Shown one piece after another: positions 22,758-34,609 of a DNA stretch of 64,000 nucleotides. The notes under the pieces are model-generated. The model was given only the letters and a program-made list of their open reading frames with translations. It was not told the origin of the DNA and made no database searches. The stretch's first letter is position 1; each line of letters starts with the position of its first letter. The stretch is from positions 248,001 through 312,000 of the forward strand of contig VFIW01000038.1 of assembly GCA_006386115.1 (NCBI GenBank). Reading direction: 5' to 3'. The DNA comes from Globisporangium splendens (taxonomy: Eukaryota > Oomycota > Peronosporomycetes > Pythiales > Pythiaceae). The position numbers and the translations under genes were made by a program.

Positions 22758-23413
22758 GCTGCTTTTCGCTCTGCTCGTCTCTTTATTGCGCGATGTGTGT
22801 GAGTCCACAGGTTTCGTGCCAACCAAACACAAAGCGAGTCACTATCGGCAGGTCGAGTATAACCATGGTGGCTGTAAGTCCAGGTAGTATGTTGTAGGCT
22901 GTCACCTCCGAGTGAACATCCTTAGGTACGAATGTCACATTGGAGTGCAAGTTCGCTTTGAAGTAGATTCTAACCTTCAAATGAGTTTCTTTAGGTGCGG
23001 TTCGCATGTTGTGTTGTGATCGCATTCATTGGCTAACTTCGCATGTTGTAACTTCAAGCGTCCATGTGCAAAGAATGCATCGCCTGGGTTGGCGTGCTGC
23101 TCGTTTACATGTGCTGCATTCGCCACTTTCCAACGCGAAGAAAGCATGAACGAAGTCGACGAGAATCGCATATCACGGGAGCATTCTTAGATGAACGGCT
23201 GTTGTTAGGAAAGTTTAAAAAAGATGGTTGACAAGAACCTATGCTCGTGGAAACGGCATGAGTGAACCTGAGTGAACCGCTTGCAGACCGGCTTTCGATT
23301 GGGAAACGGGCTGTTTATCTCGGCACTCGCTGTCACAGCTGAACCGAAGCAACAAGAAAAGGAAGAAAGGAACTTGTGGCAAATCTCGTGCTACTACTCG
23401 TTTTTGTCTTGTC
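22758..23413. other. Intergenic region
   Basis: About 650 bp upstream of bL28m and downstream of the minus-strand GyrI-like gene. Nothing is recognised. Confidence 0.5.
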
Positions 23414-23950
23414 TTACGCAATCGACTGCTGCACTTGCGTGATGTAGCTCGCCTCCGTGGTGTCGCACGGGTCCATTCTTAAGTACACTTCGCGCACGGG
23501 AGCATTGGGCGTGTGGCCATTGTCCGAGATCCACTTGTAGAGCGTCTCGTACACTGGTGGGAGGCCGTCGTAATTGCCCAAGTGCGTGATCACAGCTGCC
23601 TTTGGGATCGCTGGCAGCTCGCGCTCTTGGATTTTGCACCAGCTTGGGTCGTCTGGCGCAGGGATCTCGGTATCCACCGCGATCGGCAAACACACCTCGA
23701 GGTCAACGTCCTTGGGTTTGTACTCTTGATTGTAGTCGATCGTGAAGCATGCGCCGGCAATAGCGATGTTGTGCGCCTCGCAGAACGCAGTCAGTTCGCT
23801 CCAAAGCTGCGTCTGCGCGCGGTAGTTGGCTACGACTCCGCGCAAAGCGAGCACGCGGACTTGGGGGATGGGGATGATCGAGACTTTGCCAGCTTCATCG
23901 CTCTCGAGGACTGGAGGTTTGGAAGCAGTGGTGGCGGTGGTAGAGCTCAT
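23414..23950 (-). CDS. GyrI-like effector-binding domain protein, copy 1
   Basis: 178 residues, intronless, starting MSSTTATTASKPP. The whole protein is one GyrI-like/AraC effector-binding domain: VRVLALRGVVANYRAQ, DVDLEVCLPI, AVITHLGNYDGLPPVYETLYKW and APVREVYL match the family pattern (DIEVCVP, HxGxY, L-x-W, REVY). Such domains bind small hydrophobic molecules and in bacteria act as drug sensors; some stand-alone members are hydrolases. There is no DNA-binding part. An Inr/FPR at 23965-23980 fixes the start at 23950 against the longer frame to 24046. It is divergent from a paralogue at 24403. Confidence 0.85.
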   Translation of the reverse strand: MSSTTATTASKPPVLESDEAGKVSIIPIPQVRVLALRGVVANYRAQTQLWSELTAFCEAHNIAIAGACFTIDYNQEYKPKDVDLEVCLPIAVDTEIPAPDDPSWCKIQERELPAIPKAAVITHLGNYDGLPPVYETLYKWISDNGHTPNAPVREVYLRMDPCDTTEASYITQVQQSIA

Positions 23951-24402
23951 GGTACTGGCTCGTCGATTTGGAAAGTGAGGACTTGACGAGCGAGGTGCGC
24001 GACAGACCCTGTTGCAATGAAGCAGGTCAATAGACGAGGGAGTCACTCAGCGGGATACAAATGGGTCCAAGTGCAATGATTGCTGATTGCGGGGCGTTGT
24101 GCTTTGTTGGAATGCAATTAGGGTCGAGCAAGATTGCGTGCGAGCTGCACTTGGTGTTGTTACTTCAGAGCAGAATGACGGTCGTACCAAAAGATCTTTT
24201 GTCTTGAACAATGTATGCCGATGGGAAAGTACAACCATCGACCTTCACTCTGTGGAGCTCCTCATCCTGATCTTAAAAGGGTTCTTTCGATGCACACTCG
24301 ACATGGGACTGGCCGCCTTTGCTGGACGCCATTTCCATACATCCCAATCTTGAGGACCCTAATTCTCCCAGTTGACGAGTTGATAGCAACACTGTGTCCG
24401 CA
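23951..24402. other. Shared divergent promoter region of the GyrI-like pair
   Basis: 450 bp between the two start codons. The minus-strand promoter is recognised; none stands out for the plus gene. Confidence 0.55.
23965..23980 (-). promoter_or_regulatory. Inr/FPR core promoter of GyrI-like copy 1
   Basis: The minus strand reads CCTCACTTTCCAAATC, ending 15 bp before the ATG at 23950. Confidence 0.6.
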
Positions 24403-24942
24403 ATGAGCTCATCAGCGTCCTCGCCTCCGCTGCCTTCAGTCGCCTCGCCTGGTCTCGGAGAGGTGGCCATTGTGTCCGCACCCGAGGTCCGCGTGATCGC
24501 ATTGCGTGCTATCGTGAACTACCGCGCGCAGAAAGACCAGTGGCAGCAGCTGTACGCGTTCGTCAAAGCGCACAGCCTCGCGCTCGATGGTCCCAGCCGC
24601 ACGATCTACTACGATGAAGGCTTCAAGACCACCGACGTGGACCTCGAAGTGTGTCTCCCGCTCCATGCCGACACTAAATTCCCAGCCTCTGACGTTGCTG
24701 AAAGCGATCGAGAAGTGCGAGAGCGCGTGCTCCCAGCGTTTGAGAAAGTGGCGTCGCTTACTCTAATTGGGCCGTACGAGGAGCTCCCGAACGCCTACAG
24801 GAAGCTCTACGCGTGGCGCCAGCATGTGTCCGTCGCGGTCGCTGGCCCCGTGCGCGAGGTGTACCACCAGGCGGACTATGCGAACGACCCTACGGGGAAG
24901 AGCTTTGTGACCGAGTTGCAGTTGCCTATCGCGACGCCGTAG
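24403..24942 (+). CDS. GyrI-like effector-binding domain protein, copy 2
   Basis: 179 residues, intronless, starting MSSSASSPPLPSV. It is a paralogue of the minus-strand gene at 23414-23950: VRVIALRAIVNYRAQKDQW, DVDLEVCLPL, SLTLIGPYEELPNAYRKLYAW and GPVREVYHQ align throughout, with many substitutions, so the duplication is old. The conserved acidic residue in DLEVC and the GPY loop are both present, as expected for a working ligand-binding fold. The ligand is unknown. Confidence 0.85.
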   Translation: MSSSASSPPLPSVASPGLGEVAIVSAPEVRVIALRAIVNYRAQKDQWQQLYAFVKAHSLALDGPSRTIYYDEGFKTTDVDLEVCLPLHADTKFPASDVAESDREVRERVLPAFEKVASLTLIGPYEELPNAYRKLYAWRQHVSVAVAGPVREVYHQADYANDPTGKSFVTELQLPIATP

Positions 24943-26670
24943 ATGCTGCTGGTCAATCGGTATAAAGGCGCATATATATATATGTATTGGTGCTGACGAC
25001 ACGCTATAAATCGTTTCAATGAAAGTCACCATGGTAGCCTGGCTTTCGTTTCGGCATTCGAGTGAGGATATGGAATACGTCTGGTGTATGCGCATGGACA
25101 TGCACACAAGAGACGCAAGCATCTGAAACAGGTGCATATAAGTAAGCAGCAATGCCAAGAGAAGCCCAGAGTTTCGAAGCCTCATGACCACTGCCAAGAG
25201 CGAGTTTTGTCGTATTTGTGACGCCATGGCGCCAAGATCATTTTCGCGGAGAGCTTCCACCTTCGACGAAACGATTCTGCTGTTCCCACGCGCTTCCCTG
25301 GTCAAAACCATCCAAGTGTTGGTGTTCATTACTGTACTTGCAAGGATATCTGCCATCTCGTTGCTGTCTCGGATCGTGTGGTGCCAAGAAACCCAGGCAA
25401 AGTTGGCACCGAGTTGCTGAATCCGTTCCGCTGTTGGCTTCAATTTCGGTCGCTTGGTCCTTGGTTCATTTCCATATTCCAGTCAGCGTCACTTCTCGTC
25501 TCAAACAGCACGACACACACAGTGACAACAAACTGTGAATGCCACGTTTGTGTTTGGACAGTTTGTCTCAAAACCTGTGTGAATGCAGATTGACATGAGG
25601 TCGATTGATAGATTGTGTAAGGTTATTTGGTGCTGTGTTATATGAGGCTGCGTTTGTCTGTATTCTTTGTCGCGATGGAGTCATTTATTCAGAGCGCGTC
25701 GATTGCTGTGCGATGACAATTGTGTAATCGCGCAGCCACGCTCCAGAGAAAAGACGCGCTTATGGAATACAGAATACGCTGTGTGGATCGGCGCGGAAAG
25801 TGCAAATCCAAAAGCCACGCAGCAGCAGCGCCTTTACATGTCTGCACGCAATGCCCTTCTTAACTCATAATCGCGCATGTAGACATCCGAGACGTCGCTC
25901 TTTGCCTCGCAGGTTACTGTGTAAGACGATGTTCTGCGATATCAAATGCTTTTACGTAACGTTGCACACACCTATCTATTGGCGAAGTCCTCGCACCTCT
26001 CGACGTTCAAGTCACGAACCGATCCCAACCTGACCTTCAAAGAGAACGCGCAAAGCCCAGCATACAAAGAGCAAGACAAGTGATCAGGCAGCACTCGATT
26101 GGAAGCAGAAAGCATCCCCACATGTCTAGTGCACGACTCAAACAAATAACCCTTAGCGCAGTCACCTGCCCATATCCAATACCCTTTCACGATCAATGTC
26201 ACTGCAGCACGTTTCGATCCAGGATGCCTGCTTCACTATATCGCACCGTAACAATTAGCTGTGTGCACTTTGGCTATGTACAGAGTGTTTCATGCAGGGT
26301 TCGGTGGGAAAAAGAGTCGGAAAATGTGTGGGCTCGGTTGCAACAGTGTGCCCCCGCACAGACTAAGCGCGCCTTTTGTGTATGCGCATGGCATGCGGCA
26401 GATCCGCGACCTACTCCTCTCCCTTTACGCGCCTTCGGCTGTTTTTACTAACTCGATGATGTCCGCAGTGCATTTGTAGTCAGTGCGCGCGAGCAGCGAT
26501 TATACCAATTGACGTAAAAGCAGCACCGCCGCAGTCGATCAACACAAACACGTCGCTCTCTCCCATACGCCACATACACACACAACGCGCGCGCGCGTAT
26601 ATGCAACCGGTGGAGACGCGTCGGCATTCTTTATAACAAAGCGCTTTTTTTAAAGAGAATACTGCGCTGT
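24943..26670. other. Long intergenic region with a retroelement remnant
   Basis: About 1.7 kb. It holds a short TA run near 24973 and an RNase H-like fragment on the minus strand; the rest shows no gene. A GCGCGC(TA) run sits near 26586. Confidence 0.5.
25310..25460 (-). pseudogene. RNase H-like (RVT_3-type) retroelement fragment
   Basis: The minus strand encodes WVSWHHTIRDSNEMADILAS, matching the C-terminal end of RNase H domains of plant/oomycete LINE-type elements (pattern W-x-H-x-x-R-x-x-N-x-x-AD-x-LA). Only the last 40-50 residues are recognisable; the rest of the 226-codon open frame has no match I can see. No reverse transcriptase, poly-A tail or target-site duplication was found. Confidence 0.5.
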
Positions 26671-28434
26671 ATGGATGCCTGCGGCACCATGGCCACACAG
26701 CAGCACCACCTGCGGCGATATCGACGGCTGCCGCGATGGCTCCACAAGCAGCTCGTGTTCGCTATGGCCGTGTGCCTGTTATATAATGCCGCTCTAGTGT
26801 GCGACGCGCAGCGCGAGGACGCGTCGGGCTCCGGCGCCAACGCCGGCACCATCACGCCTGCGCCTTCGCCCTCCCCTTCGACCAGTCGGCGACCGACTCT
26901 GACGCCTGCACCCACGCCAAAGCCTCCAGCCTCATCCCGTCCAGCCGCATCGCCTTCTCCAGCGTCGTCAGCACCAGTGCAGACTCCGGAGCCGACGACG
27001 CGCACTCCGCGGTTGACGCCATCGCCTTCGATCGCAGCGACGCCTTCGCCAGAGCCGACGAGTACACCACCAGAACCGACTCCGACGCCTGCTCCGACGC
27101 CATCTCCGACACCCGAGCCAACTCCATCACCGACTCCAGCTCCGACACCAGCGCCTTCTCCGTCGCCTACGATCGCTCCAACAGCAGCACCGACGCCGAA
27201 GCCAACTCCATCACCGACTCCGTCCCCGTCGCCTACGACATCTGCGCCAGCCCAGGTCGAGTTCAAAAATGCGATTCAGCCGAGCAACGTGGCGACACCG
27301 ACGTCTACGCCGTCCGCTGTGAGCGCTGACACCACGTCGAGCCGCAGCTCGGGCAACCAGACGTGGAACCTCGCGGCCGTGGTCGGGGGCGTCGTGGCCA
27401 CCGTGCTCGTCGGCGCTGTGTTCGTGTACACCAAGACAGCACGGCGCCAGAGCGACGCCATGAAGATCGGCGACGTGGACGTCGTCACCATTAATGGCGG
27501 TGCAGGTGGAGGCGCCATGAGCAACGTGCGCGGCAGCGACCAGTACCGCTCGCTTTCTCCAGCACGACCGCCTTCGAATAATCCGACCTACGATACGTAT
27601 CCTAATCCATACGCAGTCGCGGGCGGAGCAGCAGCAGGAGCAGCAGGGACAGCCAAGTTCAGCTCCGACAGCCTCGACCAGATCAACCTGAACGACCCGG
27701 CGTTCGACGTGCTCACGCCGCTGAGCGACATCGCCATGGTCAGCACGCACGACTCGTCCTTTGACGGGTACTACCCGAGCCAGACGTCGTCCTCGACCTC
27801 GTTCGCCGCGAATCCAGCACCCTCAGCCTATTACGACGACGCGCCATTAAGCGAGTTGTATCCGTCGAATATCCTGGCATCCAGCCGTGTCAACGACGTG
27901 TCTGGGGACTCGGATAGTGACTCGGATGATGACCATAATGAGAGCAGCAGCTCGTTCGGATCGTCTCATTCGGGTTTCGATATGCCGAGCGCGAGTGAGT
28001 GGAATGCGAGCGACACGCAGCGGCCGCCATCTGAGGCTTCGTCCAGCGGCCACTCGGTCGTCGACGGCGGCGCGTCCTCGGTCAATTACAGCGAGTTCTC
28101 GACCGATTTCTCCGAGTACGAGATCCGCGACACCGACAGCAGCGCGAGCGACTTTGGCGCGTCCTATGCGACCCACGAGCGCTTCGACAGCCACGTGTTC
28201 AGCGACATGGACGAGGGCGTGAACATCGACAGCGACAGTGACAGCGACGACGATAACGACGACAGCGCCTATGGCAAAAAGAACCAGGTCGTGCGAAGCA
28301 CCGGAGCCGAGTTCCACGACGACGAAGGTAGCAGCATCTACTCGAGCTCGTACGATTTTGATATTGACGATGATGATGGTGACGGCGGATATGGAGCCGA
28401 GTCGTTCTCGAGCGACAGCGGCGTTGAAGTGTAA
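26671..28434 (+). CDS. Mucin-like single-pass surface protein with acidic cytoplasmic tail
   Basis: 587 residues, intronless. A basic N-terminus precedes a signal sequence ([20 protein letters not shown], residues 28-47); use of the second ATG (residue 7) is equally possible. Residues 50-225 are Pro/Thr/Ser repeats ([16 protein letters not shown] type), expected to be O-glycosylated. One transmembrane helix ([20 protein letters not shown], about residues 232-252) is followed by basic residues (TKTARR) and a 330-residue tail rich in Ser, Asp and Glu, ending in long Asp runs. The order of parts is the same as in the gene at 19369-21673, including spacing of the helix to a SSF(D)/FDI-containing tail, so the two are probably distant paralogues. 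Possible role: wall or membrane anchoring or sensing; not proven. Confidence 0.8.
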   Translation: MDACGTMATQQHHLRRYRRLPRWLHKQLVFAMAVCLLYNAALVCDAQREDASGSGANAGTITPAPSPSPSTSRRPTLTPAPTPKPPASSRPAASPSPASSAPVQTPEPTTRTPRLTPSPSIAATPSPEPTSTPPEPTPTPAPTPSPTPEPTPSPTPAPTPAPSPSPTIAPTAAPTPKPTPSPTPSPSPTTSAPAQVEFKNAIQPSNVATPTSTPSAVSADTTSSRSSGNQTWNLAAVVGGVVATVLVGAVFVYTKTARRQSDAMKIGDVDVVTINGGAGGGAMSNVRGSDQYRSLSPARPPSNNPTYDTYPNPYAVAGGAAAGAAGTAKFSSDSLDQINLNDPAFDVLTPLSDIAMVSTHDSSFDGYYPSQTSSSTSFAANPAPSAYYDDAPLSELYPSNILASSRVNDVSGDSDSDSDDDHNESSSSFGSSHSGFDMPSASEWNASDTQRPPSEASSSGHSVVDGGASSVNYSEFSTDFSEYEIRDTDSSASDFGASYATHERFDSHVFSDMDEGVNIDSDSDSDDDNDDSAYGKKNQVVRSTGAEFHDDEGSSIYSSSYDFDIDDDDGDGGYGAESFSSDSGVEV

Positions 28435-30184
28435 CTTAATGGTAGGGAAATGAACAAAATGGCACGAGGTATAAGGCTTCTTTTGCATAAATATATGAAG
28501 CCAAACATTGTTGATAGAAAGATATATGTGAGACCGAGGTGGTATTCCATGTGCATGGGTTCAGACAGGAGCAGAGATTGCCACGTCAGTGGAATTTTCT
28601 GGTATCTTTATGCGGGAGAGAGCGCATGAAGGTGTCAAGCAAAGGTGTTCTCTGCGGTTGTGACAATGCAATGGTGTTTGTTGCTGGGTGACAATTAATT
28701 GGTGATTCACAAAGCACGAAGATCTCTGTTTGAGAAAACACAATTAATTATTGTTGTGTTTGGATTTGCGCAACAATTTGTGTGCATCTGAGGTGGACAC
28801 CTTGCGCGTGCGATCGCATAAATGCGCAGGACCAGGTGGTTGGCTCCAGCAGCTCGGAGTCCACCCGGTGCTTTCGCCAGAAGGTCCATGAAAGCACGCA
28901 ACGATGTTGCAGCCATGTCCAACGGAGAGGTTGTCGTTCGCAAGGGAAATTGCAGCATTGCTGTTGCAAGCAGCTTTGTGTGTGACTCACATGCGCAAGT
29001 GCAAGTGAAAGGGGCTCGAGAGGCGCCAAACATAGTACTGAATCACAATTGCAACATCGTTTTGTTTTTGCTGGTGACCAACCCTCGCCACATGCGGCAC
29101 GAAAGAAAAAAGTGGAGCAAAAACGAAACATGGCTGCGTTTTTGTTTTCAGTAAGACGACGTCCCAATTAATGAGCAGGATGATGTGCATGCCGACAACG
29201 CGCATTTGTGGCAGCCATGTCATCTATTCTTTTCGCAGATTGGGCCGATTTGTTGAGCAGGAATCGGTGGTCGAGATTTGTTCAAAATACACATATTTGC
29301 AAAGTCCAAGAGGATCCACAGCAGCAGCAAGTACACTGAAGTGCGTGGCACACCGCCCACCTCGCAAATCTGTTTTACGACGTGTTTATCGCATGTTTAT
29401 TTATTTGCTTGTCTGAAACGAAATGAATCGAGTCTGGAATATGCGTTGAGCGTAGGATGTTTGGATTTTCTTGTTGGCTTTTTGCAGCAAACGCCAACTG
29501 CTGCATGCATTTTTGCGGTAGAGAAGTCTGCATACGAAACCCTAGACAGCCAACCCATTCCTGCCAAAATGCATACACCTTCCTACCGCGCCTTGTCGTT
29601 TATGTTGCCTATCTCGCTACACTATCAACAAAAGCCTCCGACTACATACTTGAACGAGAGCGTGTTGCACAAATTCTGTCTGGTTTATGCAGTTGGAGAG
29701 GGAGTAGGGTACAACCACCACACTGGTCGAAATTTTCAGCCAACTCGAGATCCATCGAGTCGTCAAGAGCCGTAGTCGCAGTGTGTGACGCTGGATAAAG
29801 TCCCCTATACAGAGGTGGGATAAAAGAATAAAGAAAAGAGAAGTAGACCCGCGGCAGAGAGTCTCGATTTGGTCTTTTGCTGGGAATAGGTACCGACCGA
29901 AGGCTGCCTTCCGTCCCTCCCTCCCGCCTGCTGCTGTCACAAAGCATACAAACGCATCAAAGCGGAAGAAGAACGGGAGAACGTGCCTGCGTGACGCCAC
30001 CAGCAACATCACCACACGCAGACAGAGCGGCGCGCATTTGATACGCTTCGTACCGCCACACAATCGGATTTTTTCCCTCAGCGGCGCTTTTATATCAAGC
30101 ACACAACTCATAAAGAGAGAAGAACAGCAGACAAGCAGGACGCCAACGACACATATAAGCGCATATATAAGCACAGAAGACACG
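28435..30184. other. Long intergenic region
   Basis: About 1.75 kb between the mucin-like gene and the PP2C gene. No domain, splice pattern or strong core promoter supports any of the reading frames. Confidence 0.5.
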
Positions 30185-33114
30185 ATGTCGGAGAATCCGG
30201 GCGAAGAGGTGCAGACGCTCAAGATGAACGACGGCGCGCAGTATGGTACGTCTCTTTCCGTTTCTTTCTGCGTGCATGTGCGCATATCTTGTGGTGTGGC
30301 TGTGGTTGTAGATGCGGGCGTGTTGTTGTTGCGCATGCGGACGTTTTGCTTGTTGTGTGCATACGCGTGGGGGTGATTGGCTGCTTGCTCTTATGCTGCT
30401 GCCACTCCGTTAGCGACAGTATCCGCGTTTTTGCTACAAAAGGATCGCGTCTGTGCATGCTTCGTGTGTGTGTGTTTGTTTGCTTGTATGTTTGCGCTTC
30501 TGTGTGCTTGTTGTTGATGATGAATTGGCGGATAAATGATTATCTTGTGCATGTGTGTGTAACTCTACGGGGTTTCTTGCAATGCCAGCCTCCAAGCAGA
30601 CAAAGCTGTGGTGGTGGTATGCGTCGCTCTGGCTCAGGGATTCACTCTGTTGTTGTGCTTCCTCCTCTCGGCGTCGCCCTCGCGCGTCGTCCACTTGCTC
30701 TTCTGCTTCTTCTCCAGGTGGCGTGCTGCGCAAGTACGAGAACGAGATCGAGCACCACCGTCGGCGCTCCACCACCGTGTTCCTCGACCCGCCAAGTACG
30801 TTTATTAATTTGCCTATCCTTTGCTCAAATTCGGTCATATTGGTTTACTGACATACAACCCCCGAACCACATGTTGCTTGTCAAATTTGCGCATTCAGGC
30901 TCGTCGGAATCGAGCAAGGTGCTGAGCTTTGGTCGCGCGCGCAACTCGGGCGTGAACCGCTTGCTGCGCTCGAGCACGAGCTCCACAAGCAGCTATCACA
31001 GCTGCGCCGACACGAGTCGCAGCAACAGCAGCGTTTTGGAGAACAGCAGCGACGACACGGGCTTCACGACTGCGGCCGCCATCTCCTCGCAAAATGACGA
31101 CAGCAACAAACCCCAACACACTCTCAATAGTGCGCCTGCAAGTCCACACAGCAAGCAGCAAGGAAATGGTTACAGCCACGATCTCGATAACGACACAAAA
31201 CAGAAGCCATCCTCAGCACATGGTGACACAAAGTTGCAGCCACCTGACATTGAAAATGACAACCTGCTCATTCCCAGCAGCGTCGAGCCTTACATCGTGT
31301 CCGAGTACCAGGGCCACGCGTTCCCCGAGTACGTGTGGACCCACGTGGTGCTCAAGATGACGGCGTTCTCGGACGACGACGTGGTCACGAGCTTCCGCTT
31401 CGGCGTCGAGGGCGGCAGCATCGGCCGTGACTCTGGCGTCAACACGGCGAGCATCCCTGCGGACAAGCTGCTCAAGCACGAGGCCCACGCCAGGATTTTG
31501 TACGCGCATGGCGGGTTTTACCTTCAGAACTGCGACGAGAGCTCGAGCGGCACGTTCGTGAGGCTCGGTCCATGCTCAGACCTGGACGAGGACGACGACG
31601 GCCGCATGCAGTGGCCGCTGGACCCGAACGTGTCGTTCCGCGTCGGCAAATCCGATTTCCTCGTCACCAAGTACAACGAGGGTGAGCAGACGATGGAGCT
31701 GACGGTGCTGAGTGGTAAGCTCCAGGGCACAGTGTTCACGATCGGCACTTCGGGTGCAGGCATCGGCCGCTCGGCAGACAACGAGATCCACGCGAGCGAC
31801 GGCGAGTTGTCCCGCAAGCACGCTGCGATCTGGTTCGACGAGCTCACCCACAAGTTCTATCTGATCGACCTCAACTCGACCAACGGCACGTTCATGAAGC
31901 TCGTGGGGCCATACCACGAGCCGTACCGACTAGAGATCGGCGACGATCTGTTGATTTCGCAAACGTGCCTGACCGTCAACCGGTTCGACTTTGGCGTCCA
32001 CGCCAGCATGGGGCAGCGCAAGACCATGGAGGACGCGCACACAATCATTCAGGACCTCAACATCGAGTCGCTTAGCTGTCTGGGGTTGCATCCGCAGTCG
32101 TACTTTGCCGTGTACGACGGCCACGGCGGTTCCGAGGCGTCGTCGTTCCTCGGCGACACGCTGCACCACAACATCATCGATGAGTTCCGCTTCAAGAAGA
32201 AGCAGTTTGATCCGTTGCTCAAGCTCCCACAAGAAGAGATCCATGCGATGGTGCGACAGCGCCTCATCTCGGCGTTTGAGAAGACCGACGAGGAGTTTCT
32301 CCATGAGTCTGAGCGACCGCAGGCCGGCAGCACGGCCACGACGGTGCTCATCGCGGGCAAGTACCTCTTTGTGGCCAACACCGGCGACTCGCGGACCGTG
32401 CTGAGCCGCAAACGCGTCGCCGTGCGGCTCTCGAACGACCACAAACCGAGTCGCACTGACGAAGCGCAGCGGATACGCGATACCGGCGGCTTTGTGATCC
32501 ACGGCCGCATCATGGGCGAATTGGCCGTGTCCCGCGCCTTTGGTGACTCGCCCTTCAAGACGTTTGAACTGCCCGAGCCGCCGAAAGAGGAAGCGAACGA
32601 GGCTTCTGGGAACGCTAGCAATGGCTCCGGAGGCAAGAAGCCCCACAGCAGCGAGTACGACTCGCAGGAGCTGCCCGTGAACCCCAATGAGATCTTGAAG
32701 GGACCTCTGGTGATCGCAACTCCGGAAGTCACAACCACTGAGATCACAGGTATGTAGTTGATTCTGTTGCTGTTCCGATGGGTGAGCATGCTAAAATTGT
32801 TTTGCTTTGTTTTCTGCAGACGACGACGAATTTTTGCTGCTGGCGAGCGATGGGCTCTTTGACGTATTAAAAGACCAGGAAGCCGTGGATTTCGTGCGCC
32901 AGAAGTTGGTCGAATTGAACGACGTGCAGCGCGCCGTCGAGGTGCGTTTCGTGGCCAATGACGCTGCAGCAATCCACAATATTGTGCTGACTTTGTGTGT
33001 GTGATCATATGACTGCAGGCGATGGTGGAGCACGCGATCTTCCAGCAGCGCTCAACAGACAACGTCACAGCCGTCGTGATTCTGTTTAAAGAGCCACGCG
33101 AGCTGTCCAAGTGA
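30185..33114 (+). CDS. FHA domain-containing PP2C-type protein phosphatase
   Basis: Five exons: 30185-30245, 30718-30795, 30899-32749, 32820-32941 and 33019-33114 (735 residues); intron 1 is unusually long at 472 bp. After a Ser/Asn-rich N-terminal part, an FHA-like fold is centred near residue 220 (GGSIGRDSG, ARILYAHGGFYLQN, SSGTFVRL) and a classic FHA domain near residue 335 (GAGIGRSADNE, LSRKHAAI, DLNSTNGTF). The PP2C domain runs from about residue 405 to the end with all metal-binding motifs: GQRKTMEDAH, VYDGHGG, GSTATTVLI, ANTGDSRTVL, LAVSRAFGD, LLLASDGLFD and DNVTAVVILF. It should dephosphorylate Ser/Thr, with the FHA domains recruiting phosphothreonine partners, as in plant KAPP. An about 30-residue Gly/Asn/Ser insert follows the SRAFGD motif. 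Confidence 0.93.
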
Positions 33115-33442
33115 TGAATTTAAGACCAAAACAGAGAGAAACAACAGCGCTGGCGCAAATAATAGCGAACTTGGCAAGACCGATAGCAAATACACACACA
33201 AACAGGACACAGAAATGCAAGCAAGCAAGGCAAATGCGAAGCACAAGCAATAGGCAAGTTGTTAGATTATAGCAGGAGAAAAAAGAAACTAGTGTATGTG
33301 TGCGAAGCATCTCGCACACTCCATCCCATCCCCCAAAGGTAATATATACCAACATGAGTTGATGAACCTCCGCGGCTGAGCTAACTTATCCCCAAGTAGG
33401 CACCCCAGTCCAGCAAATTCAAGCCCAAGGTTGTCGATTTCT
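33115..33442. other. Convergent intergenic region
   Basis: 328 bp between the 3' ends of the PP2C gene and the membrane-protein gene. No gene seen. Confidence 0.5.
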
Positions 33443-34609
33443 TCAGCCCAGTGCCTCGAGTTTGAGCGGTACGATGGGCTCCGAGTCCTGCCGATTCTTC
33501 CTCGGCAGCGACGAGCTCGGGACGGACGCGAGCGTGGGCTTCTTGCGCGGGCTCTGGACCTCAGCGCTGGACGAATTGTCTCGGACGATGGTTCTCGACG
33601 ACGACATGGCGCACGAGAGCACAAAATCCTTGACGAGGCGGCAGCGTTCCAGCGTCCGGTTCTTGCAGCGCGACTCGAACGCCGTGGCGTGGACGCCGTC
33701 GTCAAACTCGAAGTGGAGCTTGTAGCAGCGTGTGTCGATGTCGCCGCTGAACTCGCCCGAAGCCTCGACGCGGATGTCGACGATGTGGCGCAGATCGCGG
33801 TCCACGCAGCGTTCGCGACGAAGCCTCGCAGATGCAAAGCAGAGCGGCTTGGACGACCGGATGAGCAGACGACTCGGGTCTTTGCTGATCACGAAGGTCT
33901 CGACGCGGCCGTTGGCCACGATCCCGAGCTCAATCGCGTACACGATGCAGGCCACGAGGTACTTCCACCAGTCGTCCTTGAGTTTGCCGTCGAGCAACGT
34001 CGAGTGCACGCGCTCGACAAACACCGTCGTCACCGCGAACACGAGCAGCCCGAAGACCCAGTAGTGCCACGGATACGTCGCAAAGCGGAGCTGTCGTGGA
34101 GTAAACGAAACCAAAGCATCAACACAAGCCATCGCAAATTACAAGCAAAACAAGCACGGATGCACCTCTTTGCAGGGTCCGAGGCTGGAATCGCCAAAGA
34201 GATTGTCGAATTCCGCGTCACCTCCGTCGTTGCCTCCTCGGCCGCTCTGCGAGCGCTTGGCCATAGCTTTGCAGAATCGCTCGAGCTGCTTGAGTGTGAG
34301 TCTCCGTTCGCGGGACATGGGCGACGCCACCGCTGCGAATCTGTCGACGCCTCGGGTCTCGACGTCCTCAAAGCGGAGATTGCGTTCGCCATTGCCATCG
34401 TCATTGTCGATCACAGATGCCGACGACATGCTGCTTTGCCTGGCGTTCTCCGAGACGCTCTTGAGATTGTCGAGGTCGTCGTCGTCGTCGATGTGGATCG
34501 CATTGTAGTCGGTGTCGCCGTCGCCCATTTCGTGACCGCATGGTGATCGTTGCAGTGCGCCATCGCTTCGAGGCTTGTTGCCCGTGAGACTCGCGCGACC
34601 GCCAGCCAT
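33443..34609 (-). CDS. Two-helix membrane protein, possibly CYBC1/Eros-like
   Basis: Two exons: 34609-34166 and 34090-33443, intron 75 bp; 363 residues. The N-terminal 150 residues are hydrophilic, with an Asp run (HIDDDDDLDN) and a basic helix (RERRLTLKQLERFCKAMAKR). Two membrane spans follow: YWVFGLLVFAVTTVFV and WWKYLVACIVYAIELGIV. Then comes a beta-rich region (VETFVISKDPSRLLIRSS, HIVDIRVEAS, YKLHFEFDDG) and a Ser/Lys-rich C-terminus. The order (paired helices, then a PH-like fold with a central conserved R/K-D-V/I-R-D-V/I strand) recalls cytochrome b-245 chaperone 1 and its plant relatives, but I base this on shape and short similarities only. Alternative: an oomycete-specific ER protein. 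Confidence 0.6.
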
